This document shows, one piece after another, positions 35,866-44,143 of a stretch of DNA of 49,477 nucleotides. The notes under the pieces are model-generated. The model was not told where the DNA came from. It saw only the letters and a program-made list of their open reading frames with translations, and did not search any database. Each line of letters opens with the position of its first letter. The first letter of the stretch is position 1. This stretch comes from Nemertoderma westbladi (Eukaryota; Xenacoelomorpha; Nemertodermatida; Nemertodermatidae). The translations under genes were made by a program, and so were the position numbers. Location of the stretch: NCBI GenBank assembly GCA_032718475.1, contig JAUCBJ010003472.1:1-49477 (forward strand), written 5' to 3'.

Positions 35866-37351
35866 GATCCATCCCACATTTAATATACTGATATAGTTAT
35901 CTATATGATAGGCTGATAGGACAGTATGGCTAGAGCATAGAGTAACCTTCTCGGTACCGGTATCCCGATTGCATGTCTCTAAGTACCGGTACCTTTTTGG
36001 CTGTGTAGAGTACCTACGGTACCGGGTACATCATGTATATGTATATTGTATTGTATGTATACTGTATATCATATATTTATATTATATTATATTATTTGGG
36101 TGGAGACACCGCTGTCATAGAAGCGTACAAATAAAACTGCACATAATAAAATAAAACAGGAGAAAGTTGAACAGACAGACAGACAGACAGAGAATAAAAC
36201 AAAACGACTTATACTATGGCACCATATTAAAATAAGATTAAAAACGAAATTAAAATACGCTAAAATATTATTAGGCCTACATGTTAAAATAAAAGTGTAG
36301 GTCGCTAAAAAGAGTTGAACTCAGATAGAACTACAGAACTAATGATATGAAAAATAGAAAATAATTAGAAATTGGCATAGTTACAAATTGCGGTCAAATT
36401 TAATCCAATTATTAAAATCGCACACATAAATAAATATGTGTCGAAGGCTAGTAAGTGGTAGTAAGTTCTAGAACTCGCCATATGTTCGAAAACTGCCTAG
36501 AAAGTATTGATAGCAATGAAATTGGTCTTTTATTTTCTTTCAACAACCTTGGCACTTGGGCCCTGCCCTTTTTGGTACCGGTACTGCTGTACTGGCACTA
36601 CACAGCTACACCCCTACCGGTATCTCAGCTGTTTTAAACCTAGGCCTACTGAAATATGAAATAGGCTACATCAGGAAATATTCCTTGCTCCATCGATGAG
36701 TTGATCATATGTGTTATGGCTGTATGGTTGCTGCTAAAACCTGAAAACCTCGTGTCCATCTCTGTATAATTTAGGTGGTACCGGCAGACCTATCAGCCTA
36801 TACCGTCTAGGCCAGCACTTTTCAGCTTTTGTCTAGGCCTATTTTAAGAGTTTTAAGCACTTGACTGCTTGAGAGACATGTAGTACAGTTACAGTAGTAG
36901 GCTAGGCTGCTAGGCCTATTCGTTTAGGCCTAGGCCTGAACGGCTTTGTTCGGGCGTCGGGTACCGGAAGACCAGAAGACCGGTACGTTTTAACCAGGCT
37001 GCCAGGGCAGCAGGGTACGTTTTCACTTGTTTCAGCTCTCGCTGTCAGTCTGCACTCTGCAGTCTGCTGGTCTGTACAGCTGTAGGCCTACAGCAATCAG
37101 GGAATCAGACAGTCAGCCAGTGGCTGAGTGCTGGAGTGGCCAGTCCATTCCATCAGTCCATACTGACATAGTCAGCTATTCTGATTTATATTAGGCCTAC
37201 CGGTACTCTGCATACTGCTGTACTGTACTCAACTACAGTACACAGTAAGCCTATTACAGTATTACTACAGTATTATATGTTTCTACTTTCTAACTTCCTG
37301 GTACCGGTAGGTAGGCTACATACTGACATGCATACAGCAGTAGCAAAGGGT
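35866..37351. other. Interval rich in TACCGGTA and TAGGCCTA words, no gene
   Basis: No protein or RNA gene is recognised. The palindromic words accggtac/taccggta and taggccta recur many times. A short (CAGA)n run lies near 36172-36191. Three short open frames on the plus strand (35969-36154, 36455-36637) and elsewhere lack motifs. Confidence 0.5.
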
Positions 37352-37360
37352 AAAACAAAC
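37352..37360. repeat. Left 9-bp target-site duplication of the foldback element
   Basis: The nonamer aaaacaaac ends directly before the terminus GGGCAGTG and recurs exactly at 46463-46471 after the opposite terminus. A 9-bp duplication is the size made by Drosophila FB and by Mutator-like elements. Confidence 0.88.
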
Positions 37361-37695
37361 GGGCAGTGCTAAAATGCACAAAGACCCACACGGACACAAA
37401 AAATGACCATTACACTATGAAGCAATGAGGCACCAACCCACTCCGACACAGGAGATGTTGCACAGTGTTAAATTAATGATATCAAAGTTAATTCTGCGAA
37501 AAATTATGCAAATATAAGGAAAGCACTGAACCACAAAGAGCCAAAACCTCATTTTTTGGATAAATTTGAATCAGCTGATTGATTCTGACTAACTTTTCCA
37601 TGGTGATTTCTAATAGGTTACTTTGCATACAATCTACCACCCTATTTACCTACTAATGTTTATGATGGTAATAAAATGGTGCCGGAGCATGTCAG
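37361..37695 (+). repeat. Left terminal inverted arm, near-unique part
   Basis: Matches 46120-46462 in inverse orientation with about eleven substitutions and one small indel. It contains a monomer-like word (cacggacacaaa) only some 25 bp from the terminus, and a complete degenerate monomer start (gtcagatactgtacg) at its inner edge. This suggests that the internal array grew from arm sequence. Confidence 0.9.
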
Positions 37696-39384
37696 ATACT
37701 GTACGTTAAACACGGACCCAAAGGATGGTATAGTTTCTTGAGTTGAGCACGAACCCAAAGGTTTGACAGACATGTTGAACACGGACACAAATGAGAGTAG
37801 ATATGTTAAGCACGGACCCAAATCTTTGTAGATACTTTAAACACGGACCCAAAGGGTGGTAGATGCGTTGAACACGGACCCAAAGGATGTCAGTTTCTCG
37901 ACACACGGACCCAATGGATCTCAGATACTTTGGATACGGACCCAAAGGATGTCAGATACTTTGAACACGGACCCAAAGGATGTCAGATACTCGACACACG
38001 GACCCAAAGGATTCCAGATACTTTGCACACGGACCCAAATGTTGGCAGATACTTTGAACACGGACCCAAATTTTGGCAGTTACTTTGCACACGGACCCAA
38101 AGGATGTCATATACTTTGCACACGGACCCAAAGTATGTCAGATACTTTGCACACGGATCCAAATGTTGGCAGAAACTTTGAACACGGACCCAAATGTTGG
38201 CAGATACTTTGCACACGGACCCAAAGGATGTCAGATACTCGACACACGGACCCAAAGGATTCCAGATACTTTGCACACGGACCCAAATGATGGCAGATAC
38301 TTTGAACACGGACCCAAATGTTGGCAGATACTTTGCACACGGACCCAAAGGATGTCATATACTTTGCACACGGACCCAAAGGATGTCATATACTTTGCAA
38401 ACGGACCCAAAGCATGTCAGATACTTTGCACAATAACCCAAATGTTGGCAGATACATTGAACACGGACCCAAATGTTGGAAGATACTTTGCACAGGGACC
38501 CAGAGGATGTCATATACTTTGCACACGGACCCAAAGGATTTCAGATACTTTGCACACGGACCCAAATGTTGGCAGATCCTTGAACACGGACCCAAATGTT
38601 GGCATATACTTTGCACACGGACCCAAATGATGTCAGGTACTTTGCACACGGACCCAAATAATGTCAGATACTTTGCACACGGATCCAAATATTGGCAGAT
38701 ACCTTGAACACGGACCCAAATGTTGGCATAAACTTTGAACACGGACCCAAATGTTGGCAGATACTTTGCACACGGACCCAAAGGATGTCAGATACTCGAC
38801 ACACGGACCCAAAGGATTCCAGATACTTTGCACACGAACCCAAATGATGGCAGATACTTTGAACACGGACCCAAATGTTGGCAGATACTTTGCACACGGA
38901 CCCCAAGGATGTCATATACTTTGCACACGGACCCAAAAGATGTAATATACTTTGCAAACGGACCCAAAGGATGTCAGATACTTTGCACACAAACCCAAAT
39001 GTTGGCAGATACATTGAACACGGACCCAAATGTTGGCAAATACTTTGCACACGGACCCAAAGGATGTCATATACTTTGCACACGGACCCAAAGGATGTCA
39101 GATACTTTGCACACGGACCCAAATGTTGGCAGATACCTAGAACACGGACCCAAATGTTGGCATATACTTTGCACACGGACCCAAATGATGTCAGGTACTT
39201 TGCACACGGACCCAAATAATGTCAGATACTTTGCACACGGATCCAAATATTGGCAGATACCTTGAACACGGACCTAAATGTTGGCAGATACTTTGCACAC
39301 GGACCCAAAGGATCTAAGATACTTTTAACACGGACACAAATGATGCCAGATACTTTGAACACGGACCCAAAGGATCTCAGATAC
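37696..39384 (+). repeat. 31-bp tandem array, left arm, about 54 copies
   Basis: Each unit contains cacggacccaaa, then a variable middle (tgttggcag, ggatgtcag, ggattccag, tgatggcag), then atactttg and a terminal ca/aa. Subtypes recur in fixed order: the tcgacacacgg subtype at 37990, 38238 and 38795 is followed each time by the ggattcc subtype. Recurrence spacings of about 248 and 557 bp are multiples of the monomer. Because 31 is not a multiple of three, frames rotate from unit to unit. The open frames seen here on both strands reflect lack of stops, not coding. Confidence 0.93.
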
Positions 39385-39542
39385 AGTCCTAATCCCAATA
39401 AGCATTAACTTGGTCATTTTGGCGACCAAAATGACCAAAACGGTCAAATAAAAACTGCGGCATTCATGAAAGGGACTCTTGAGGCACGTTGGCTTGTCAA
39501 TCACAGCCAGTGAATAGAGGCTCAGTGTAAGTAAAGCCCAGC
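39385..39542. other. Central loop of the foldback element
   Basis: A 158-bp non-repeated spacer between the oppositely oriented arrays. It holds a perfect palindrome, GGTCATTTTGG (39412-39422) with its complement at 39426-39436 around a 3-bp centre. There is no gene. Confidence 0.8.
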
Positions 39543-39767
39543 GGGTCCGTGTGCAAAGTATATGACATCTTTGGGTCCGTGTGCAAAGTATCTGCCAACA
39601 TTTGGGTTCGTGTGTACAGTATCTGACATCCTTTGGGTCCGTGTGCAAATTATATGACATCCTTTGGGTCCGTGTGCAAAGTATCTGCCAACATTTGGTT
39701 CCGTGTTCAAAGTTTCTACCAACATTTGGGTCCGTGTGCAAAGTATCTGACATCCTTTGGGTCCGTG
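39543..39767 (-). repeat. 31-bp array, inner segment of the right arm
   Basis: About seven units in inverse orientation relative to 37696-39384 (gggtccgtgtgcaaagtat reading). The segment ends inside a unit at the retrotransposon insertion point, and the same unit resumes at 44144. Confidence 0.92.
39764..39767. repeat. Left 4-bp target-site duplication of the Ty3/gypsy element
   Basis: cgtg before the left LTR equals cgtg at 44140-44143 after the right LTR. Removing the element and one copy restores an ordinary 31-bp unit, which confirms the boundaries. Confidence 0.88.
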
Positions 39768-39952
39768 TGTAGTGGTCAACGAAAGAATAATATAATAAAA
39801 TGAAATATTATATTATTGCCTGAATAATAACTGAATACTGAACAGCATGATATAAGGAAAGATAAGCAGTAGGACAGAGATGAAAGGCAGTGTAGTATGA
39901 ATGTTCAATCAATGAATAGTTTTGAATATCCCGCCAAAGTCTCTACACTACA
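39768..39952 (-). repeat. 3' LTR (185 bp)
   Basis: Starts TGTAGTG and ends CACTACA, perfect 7-bp inverted termini with the canonical TG...CA. Nearly identical to 43953-44139. AT-rich, in contrast with the GC-rich interior. Confidence 0.95.
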
Positions 39953-39970
39953 TAACCCCCCCTCCAGCGT
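39953..39970 (-). other. Polypurine tract next to the 3' LTR
   Basis: On the minus strand the bases immediately upstream of the 3' LTR read ggaggggggtta, a purine-rich tract of the kind used to prime plus-strand DNA synthesis in LTR retroelements. Confidence 0.75.
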
Positions 39971-39980
39971 GCAAACGCGA

Positions 39981-40520
39981 TCAGCCCGGAGAGAAGGTGG
40001 TCGGTGGGCAGAGGCGGCAGCCGAACCGGGAGAAATTGGCCGAGTCTGGGATCAGCGGCGGCGTGGACGATGACGCGATGGGCTGGGGCGCAGGTGGCAA
40101 AGAAGCAGCGTGGGCGTACGTGATGGGGGGAGGTTGACCTGATGCAGCCGTTGGTATGTGGGCGATCTTGAGCCGGTCGATGGAGATGGAGTTCTCGCGG
40201 CCGTCGAGGTCCACCACGAAGTGCTTCGCGTGGCGGGAGACAACCGGGTACGGGCCAAAATACGGGCGGTCGAGGGGGCCGCAGCGGGTGCCACTGCGCA
40301 CGAAAACGTGAGAGGCCGTAGTCAACTGCGGCGGCAGAGTGGTGGATGTCGGTGAGCCATGATACGCCGGCGGCGGGGCGGACGAGCGGAGGCGGTCGCG
40401 GAGGTCGGCGACGAAAGACGACGATGGGGGTGAAACAGCGGATGTGGCGGGCGCGACGAACTCGCCGGGAACGTGCAGCTTGGTGCCGTAAACTATGTCC
40501 GCCGGAGAGCGGCCTTGAGC
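39981..40520 (-). pseudogene. pol: Integrase C-terminal part of pol (frame-shifted from the rest)
   Basis: The frame reads RSPADIVYGTKLHVPGEF near its start, then a proline/serine-rich linker, then GPLDRPYFGPYPVV (the GPY/F module that follows the integrase core in Ty3/gypsy proteins) and DRLKIAHI. It ends with a Pro-rich tail about 28 bp before the 3' LTR. It lies in a different frame from the integrase core upstream. In intact relatives a block of some 30-40 residues separates the core's E-containing helix from this segment, and that block is missing here. A deletion with frame change near 40505-40514 explains both facts. Confidence 0.85.
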
Positions 40521-42457
40521 TGGCGGTGCAGTCGCTCGACCATCCCATTCGCCTGCGGGTGGTAGGCCGTGGTCGTGTTCGCGGAGATGCCCAGCAGTTT
40601 GTTCAACTCCGTCCAGAGGTGTGAAGTGAACTGGGGGCCGCGATCCGAGGTGATGGCTGCGGGCACCCCGAAACGGCTGATCCAGCCTCGTAGGAGTGCA
40701 CGTGCGCACGTGGCGGTTGTGGCGTCGGCGAGTGGGAGCGCCTCTGGCCAGCGGCTGAACCGGTCGATGACGGTGAATAGGTATGTGTTCCCTTCGGACG
40801 TTGGGAGGGGGCCGACCAAGTCGACGTGGAGGTTCTCAAAGCGGTTGTCGGGGGCGGCATGGCTGACGAGGGGAGCCCGAACGTGACGGGCGACCTTGGA
40901 CGACTGGCAAGCAAGACATTCGTCGCAGCGACGTTTGACGTCTCGCTTCAAGTTGTGCCAAACGAACTTGGAGGAGATCGCCCGGATGGTGGGGCGGGGT
41001 CCCGGGTGTGACAGTCCGTGGATGGTTTCGAAGATGCGGCCCTGCCATTCGATGGGCACTACGGGTCGCTCCTTGCCGGTGGAGATGTCGCAGAGCACAG
41101 TGGTGTCGCCAAACGGGATGTCGGCGAAGCGGAGGCCGGTGACGGCGGTGCGGTAGGCGACGATCTCGGCGGACGTCCGTTGCGCTGCGGCGAGCGCGGC
41201 GAAGTCCACGTCGGGAGAGAGAAGGGCGGCGATGGAGCGCGGCGTGTCGATGGAGCATGGTGGGTCTCCCGAGCGGGAGAGAGCGTCTGCGACCATGTTG
41301 TCTTTGCCGGAGACGTGCCGCAGGTCCGTCGTAAATTCTGAGATGAACGAGAGGTGTCGCGTCTGCCGGGGCGACCGCTCGGCCGCACTGCTAAGGGCGA
41401 ACGTGAGCGGCTTGTGGTCCGTATATATCGAGAAGCTGCGGCCCTCGACGAGGTGGCGGAAATGGCGGACGGCGCCGTACATAGCCAGCAGCTCGAGGTC
41501 GAAGGCGCTGTACTTCTTCTCCGCCGTGGACAGCTTGCGGGAGAAGAAGGCGAGAGGTTCCCATGCGGCCGATGTGGCAGTACGTTGTTCCACGACGGCT
41601 CCGATGGCGGTGGTCGAGGCGTCGCACGTGAGTGAGAACTTGGCCGTCCGGGACGGGTGGACGAGCATGGTGGCGTTGGCCAGGGCCACCTTGGCCGCAG
41701 CGAAGGCGGAGGAGCAGTCGGATGACCAGGTAAAGACAGACCCGGCGGCGCCGGAGGCAGCTGCATGGAGTGGGGCAAGCACTTCAGCGATTCCGGGGGC
41801 GAAACGGTGGTAGAAATTGACCATCCCGAGGAACCGTTGGAGGCCGGCCTTGTCTGTGGGCGTGGCGAACTCGGTGATGGCGGTTACCTTGGAGGCGAGG
41901 GGAGTTACGCCGCGGGCGCTCACCGTGTGGCCGAGGTACTCGAGTTCGGGGAGGCCGAAACTACATTTCCTGCGTTGGACGACTAGGCCGTTGGCGACCA
42001 GGGCGCCGAAAACCTGTCGCAAGTGCTCGGCGTGCTCCTCCTTCGTCTTGCTAGCCACCAAGATGTCGTCGAGGTAGACGAAGGCGCAGTCCAGGCTGCA
42101 GAGGACGCCGTCCATCAGTCGCTGGAACGCCTGCGCCGCGTTCTTCAGGCCGAATGGCATCCGTAGGAATTCCCAGAGGCCGAAAGGGGTGATGATGGCC
42201 GTTTTGGGGGTGTCCGCCGCCCGCATCGGGACCTGATGGTAGCCCCGGGCGAGGTCGATCTTGGAGAAGATCGTCGTGCCGGCCAAGCAGGCGTTGAAGT
42301 CCTGGATGTGGGGGAGGGGGTATTGGTCGGCCACGGTGGCCGCGTTGAGGCGCCTGAAATCGCCGCATGGACGCCAACCGCCCCCGGGCTTCGGCGCAAT
42401 GTGCAGGGCCGACGACCACGGGGAATTGGAGCGCCGGATGATCCCGAGTTCTTCCAT
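40493..42457 (-). pseudogene. pol: Reverse transcriptase, RNase H and integrase core of pol
   Basis: Encodes the replication enzymes of the retrotransposon. In the 654-codon open stretch: RT motif A FSKIDLARGY at 64-73 and catalytic YLDD at 128-131; RNase H acidic residues in TCDAS (279), LELLA (322), YTDHK (347) and VADALSR (391); integrase zinc finger H-x3-H at 480/484 with CxxC at 514/517; and the D-D-E triad at D546, D605 and E641 with the usual 35-residue second spacing. All catalytic residues checked are present. The in-frame reading continues upstream of the first Met to about 42516, so the Met is not a true start. The frame breaks at both ends, against protease upstream and the integrase tail downstream. 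Confidence 0.95.
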
Positions 42458-42498
42458 TTTGGCGAACTCGGCCTTGGCGACGGTCAGTTTCTCTGGGT

Positions 42499-43079
42499 CT
42501 AGACGACGAGCGCGAGGTGAAGCGGGGGGCCTTCCGTCACTATGTGGTGCTCCACCCCGTGGCGGTTGGCCACCCCGGGTTGGAACCGCGGGATGACGAC
42601 CTCGGGGAACTCGTTGATGATGGCGTCGAAGGCGGAGATGGAGGCGACGTGGAGGCCGCTGACGCCGCTGTGGAAGGCGGCGGAGAAGGCCGGGATCACG
42701 TGGCCGTCGTCGAGGGAGATGAGGCGCCGGCTGCGGAGATCGATGGCGATGTTATGGGCGGCGAAGAAATCGGCTCCGAGGATGGCCCTGGGGACGGCGG
42801 CGATAGAGAACTCGAACCCGAAGTCCCGGGGGTGTGTTGTGCCAAAACGCATCCTGTGGGTGTGGTAGCCCCATGTAGAGATGGAGCTGCCGTTGGCCGC
42901 GATGAGGGGGGCGGTGGCCGGTCGCTTGCGGGCGGCGGCGTCGGCCGGGAGAACCGACACCTCCGCTCCGCAGTCCACGAGGTAGACTATGCCTTGGTCG
43001 TCTCGCACCATGACAGTCTTCTTGGCTTGCCCCCGGGGAACGCCGACCGCCTGGGCTAGCGGCCGGCGTTGGCGTTTCC
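42499..43079 (-). pseudogene. pol: Protease region of pol
   Basis: Aspartic protease of the retrotransposon, which would cut the Gag-Pol polyprotein. The catalytic loop reads LVDCGAEVSVLP (Asp codon at 42973-42975). Retropepsins normally have D-T-G or D-S-G, so Cys at the middle position is unusual. A later RAILGADFF segment matches the second conserved hydrophobic-hydrophobic-G motif. The frame is -1 relative to gag and overlaps the gag end. It stops at 42499 because about one base has been lost near 42516-42517 relative to the RT frame: the conserved residues before and after that point are in adjacent frames with no gap between them. Confidence 0.85.
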
Positions 43080-43080
43080 C
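43039..43080 (-). promoter_or_regulatory. Candidate -1 ribosomal frameshift site (gag to pol)
   Basis: In the gag frame the codons TCG GGA AAC contain the slippery heptamer G GGA AAC (43080 down to 43074), matching X XXY YYZ. Five bases later a 10-bp GC-rich stem forms: CGCCGGCCGC (43068-43059) pairs with GCGGTCGGCG (43050-43041) with one G-U pair, extendable by two A-T pairs to 12 bp, around an 8-base loop. The gag stop TAG (43058-43056) sits in the loop. A -1 slip enters exactly the protease frame. A competing explanation is a one-base deletion near the gag stop. Confidence 0.65.
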
Positions 43081-43892
43081 GACCTCGATGCGGGATGAGA
43101 ACCGTCGGCCGGGCAGTCGATGGTGATGGGAACGGCCGAAGACGAAGGACACCTGCCGCGTTCGCAGCGGCGGGCTGCCGGACCGAAACGCCGGTGGTAC
43201 CAGCATGTGCCGCTCGGGTTGTCGGCGGTGTTGCGCTGCTGCTGTGGCTGCGTGGTGGAACGACGGCCGATGACCGAGATCCTGGCAGTGGGGACGGTAG
43301 AAGAGGAGCGGGCCTCCAAGATGCGGTCAGCGTCGACGGCGAGTGCATTGAGGTCCGTTTGGTTCGACCCGGCGAGGACGCCCCGGACCTCGGCCGGCAG
43401 CTGGGCCAGGAAGATGGCCCGCAGGAGCGTTTCCGGGTCGGCATTGAGGCCTCTAATGTGCCGGAGGAGGCCGGTTGGCTTGCGGTCGCCGAGGCCGGCC
43501 AGCGAGAGAAGTTCCGCATCTTTGCTCGCCTGGGTGCGGCCGAAGGCCCTGCAGAGGGCGGTCTTGATGCCGTCGTACAGGTCGTTGGCCGGGGGGTTGA
43601 TGATGTCGGACCGGACCTCCGCGGCGACGGCGTTGTCAAGGCACGCGATGATGTGGTTGTACTTGGTGCTGTCCACCGTGATCCCCTTGACGGCGAATTG
43701 GGCCTCCACCTGCCGGAACCAAACCTCCGGGTCGGAAGTCCAGAACGGAGGCAGTTTGAGAGCGACCGCAGAGATGGCGGCTGGGGTAGCCAGGGCGGCT
43801 TTTGCGCCGGTGGGGTTGGCGGCCAAGGAGGCGGCCATGGCGGCAGCGGCGGCTTCGGCGAAGGCCTGATGTTCCTCGCGGGTAAGAGGCAT
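43056..43892 (-). CDS. gag: Gag protein of the Ty3/gypsy element
   Basis: Structural capsid/nucleocapsid protein, 278 codons from the Met of MPLTREEHQAF; an upstream Met at 43964 lies within the 5' LTR and is less likely. Features: Ala-rich N-terminus, LPPFWTSDPEVWFRQVEAQF (the family's capsid start, residues about 48-67), and KYNHIIACLDNAVAAEVRSD and LLRAIFLAQLPAEVRGVL helices. Near the end it has a nucleic-acid-binding C-x2-H-x9-C-x4-C knuckle (CWYHRRFGPAARRCERGRC), the CHCC type of the CsRn1 group with one extra residue in the last spacing. It ends SGNANAGR then TAG, within the proposed frameshift hairpin. Confidence 0.9.
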   Translation of the reverse strand: MPLTREEHQAFAEAAAAAMAASLAANPTGAKAALATPAAISAVALKLPPFWTSDPEVWFRQVEAQFAVKGITVDSTKYNHIIACLDNAVAAEVRSDIINPPANDLYDGIKTALCRAFGRTQASKDAELLSLAGLGDRKPTGLLRHIRGLNADPETLLRAIFLAQLPAEVRGVLAGSNQTDLNALAVDADRILEARSSSTVPTARISVIGRRSTTQPQQQRNTADNPSGTCWYHRRFGPAARRCERGRCPSSSAVPITIDCPADGSHPASRSGNANAGR

Positions 43893-43929
43893 GAGGACGA
43901 AGTAGGCGGGGAAAATAATCAGGAAAGGG

Positions 43930-43952
43930 AGTCTGAATCTCCGGGTCACCAA
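43930..43952 (-). other. Primer-binding site
   Basis: On the minus strand, one base after the 5' LTR, the sequence reads TGGTGACCC then GGAGATT. The first nine bases match the complement of the tRNA-Trp 3' end (...GGGTCACCA), the primer type associated with CsRn1/Kabuki elements. The match beyond nine bases is poor. Confidence 0.7.
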
Positions 43953-44139
43953 TGTAGTGGTCAACGAAAGAATAATATAATAAAACGAAATATTATATTA
44001 TTGCCTGAATAATAACTGACATACTGAACTAGCATGATATAAGGAAAGATAAGCAGTAGGACAGAGATGAAAGGCAGTGTAGTATGAATGTTCAATCAAT
44101 GAATAGTTTCGAATATCCCGCCAAAGTCTCTACCCTACA
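43953..44139 (-). repeat. 5' LTR (187 bp)
   Basis: Starts TGTAGTG on the plus strand and ends CCCTACA, where one substitution breaks the terminal inverted repeat. It differs from 39768-39952 by three substitutions (two C/T, one A/C) and two single-base indels. Confidence 0.95.
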
Positions 44140-44143
44140 CGTG
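44140..44143. repeat. Right 4-bp target-site duplication of the Ty3/gypsy element
   Basis: cgtg, identical to 39764-39767. Confidence 0.88.

Larger units (their letters stand above)
39768..44139 (-). mobile_element. Ty3/gypsy LTR retrotransposon, CsRn1-like, 4.37 kb
   Basis: A full-length element on the minus strand: 5' LTR at 43953-44139, primer-binding site, gag, protease, reverse transcriptase, RNase H, integrase, polypurine tract, 3' LTR at 39768-39952. Domain order (integrase after RNase H) defines Ty3/gypsy. A Cys-His-Cys-Cys gag knuckle, a primer-binding site of tRNA-Trp type and a 4-bp duplication point to the CsRn1/Kabuki group. There is no envelope frame. The LTRs differ by three substitutions and two single-base indels, so the insertion is young. 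The internal region is far more GC-rich than the host DNA. Pol carries at least two frame-breaking lesions, so this copy is probably not autonomous. Confidence 0.95.

Noticed and set aside
37856-39265. Open frames of 80-185 residues on both strands of the 31-bp arrays
   Set aside because: They follow from absence of stops in the monomer. The frame rotates every unit and similar frames occur on both strands.
42523-42529. Possible second programmed -1 frameshift (C CCC CCG) between protease and RT
   Set aside because: The heptamer is in phase, but the protease frame still encodes a family-conserved Leu-His pair downstream of it. This fits a single-base loss at about 42516 better than a programmed slip.
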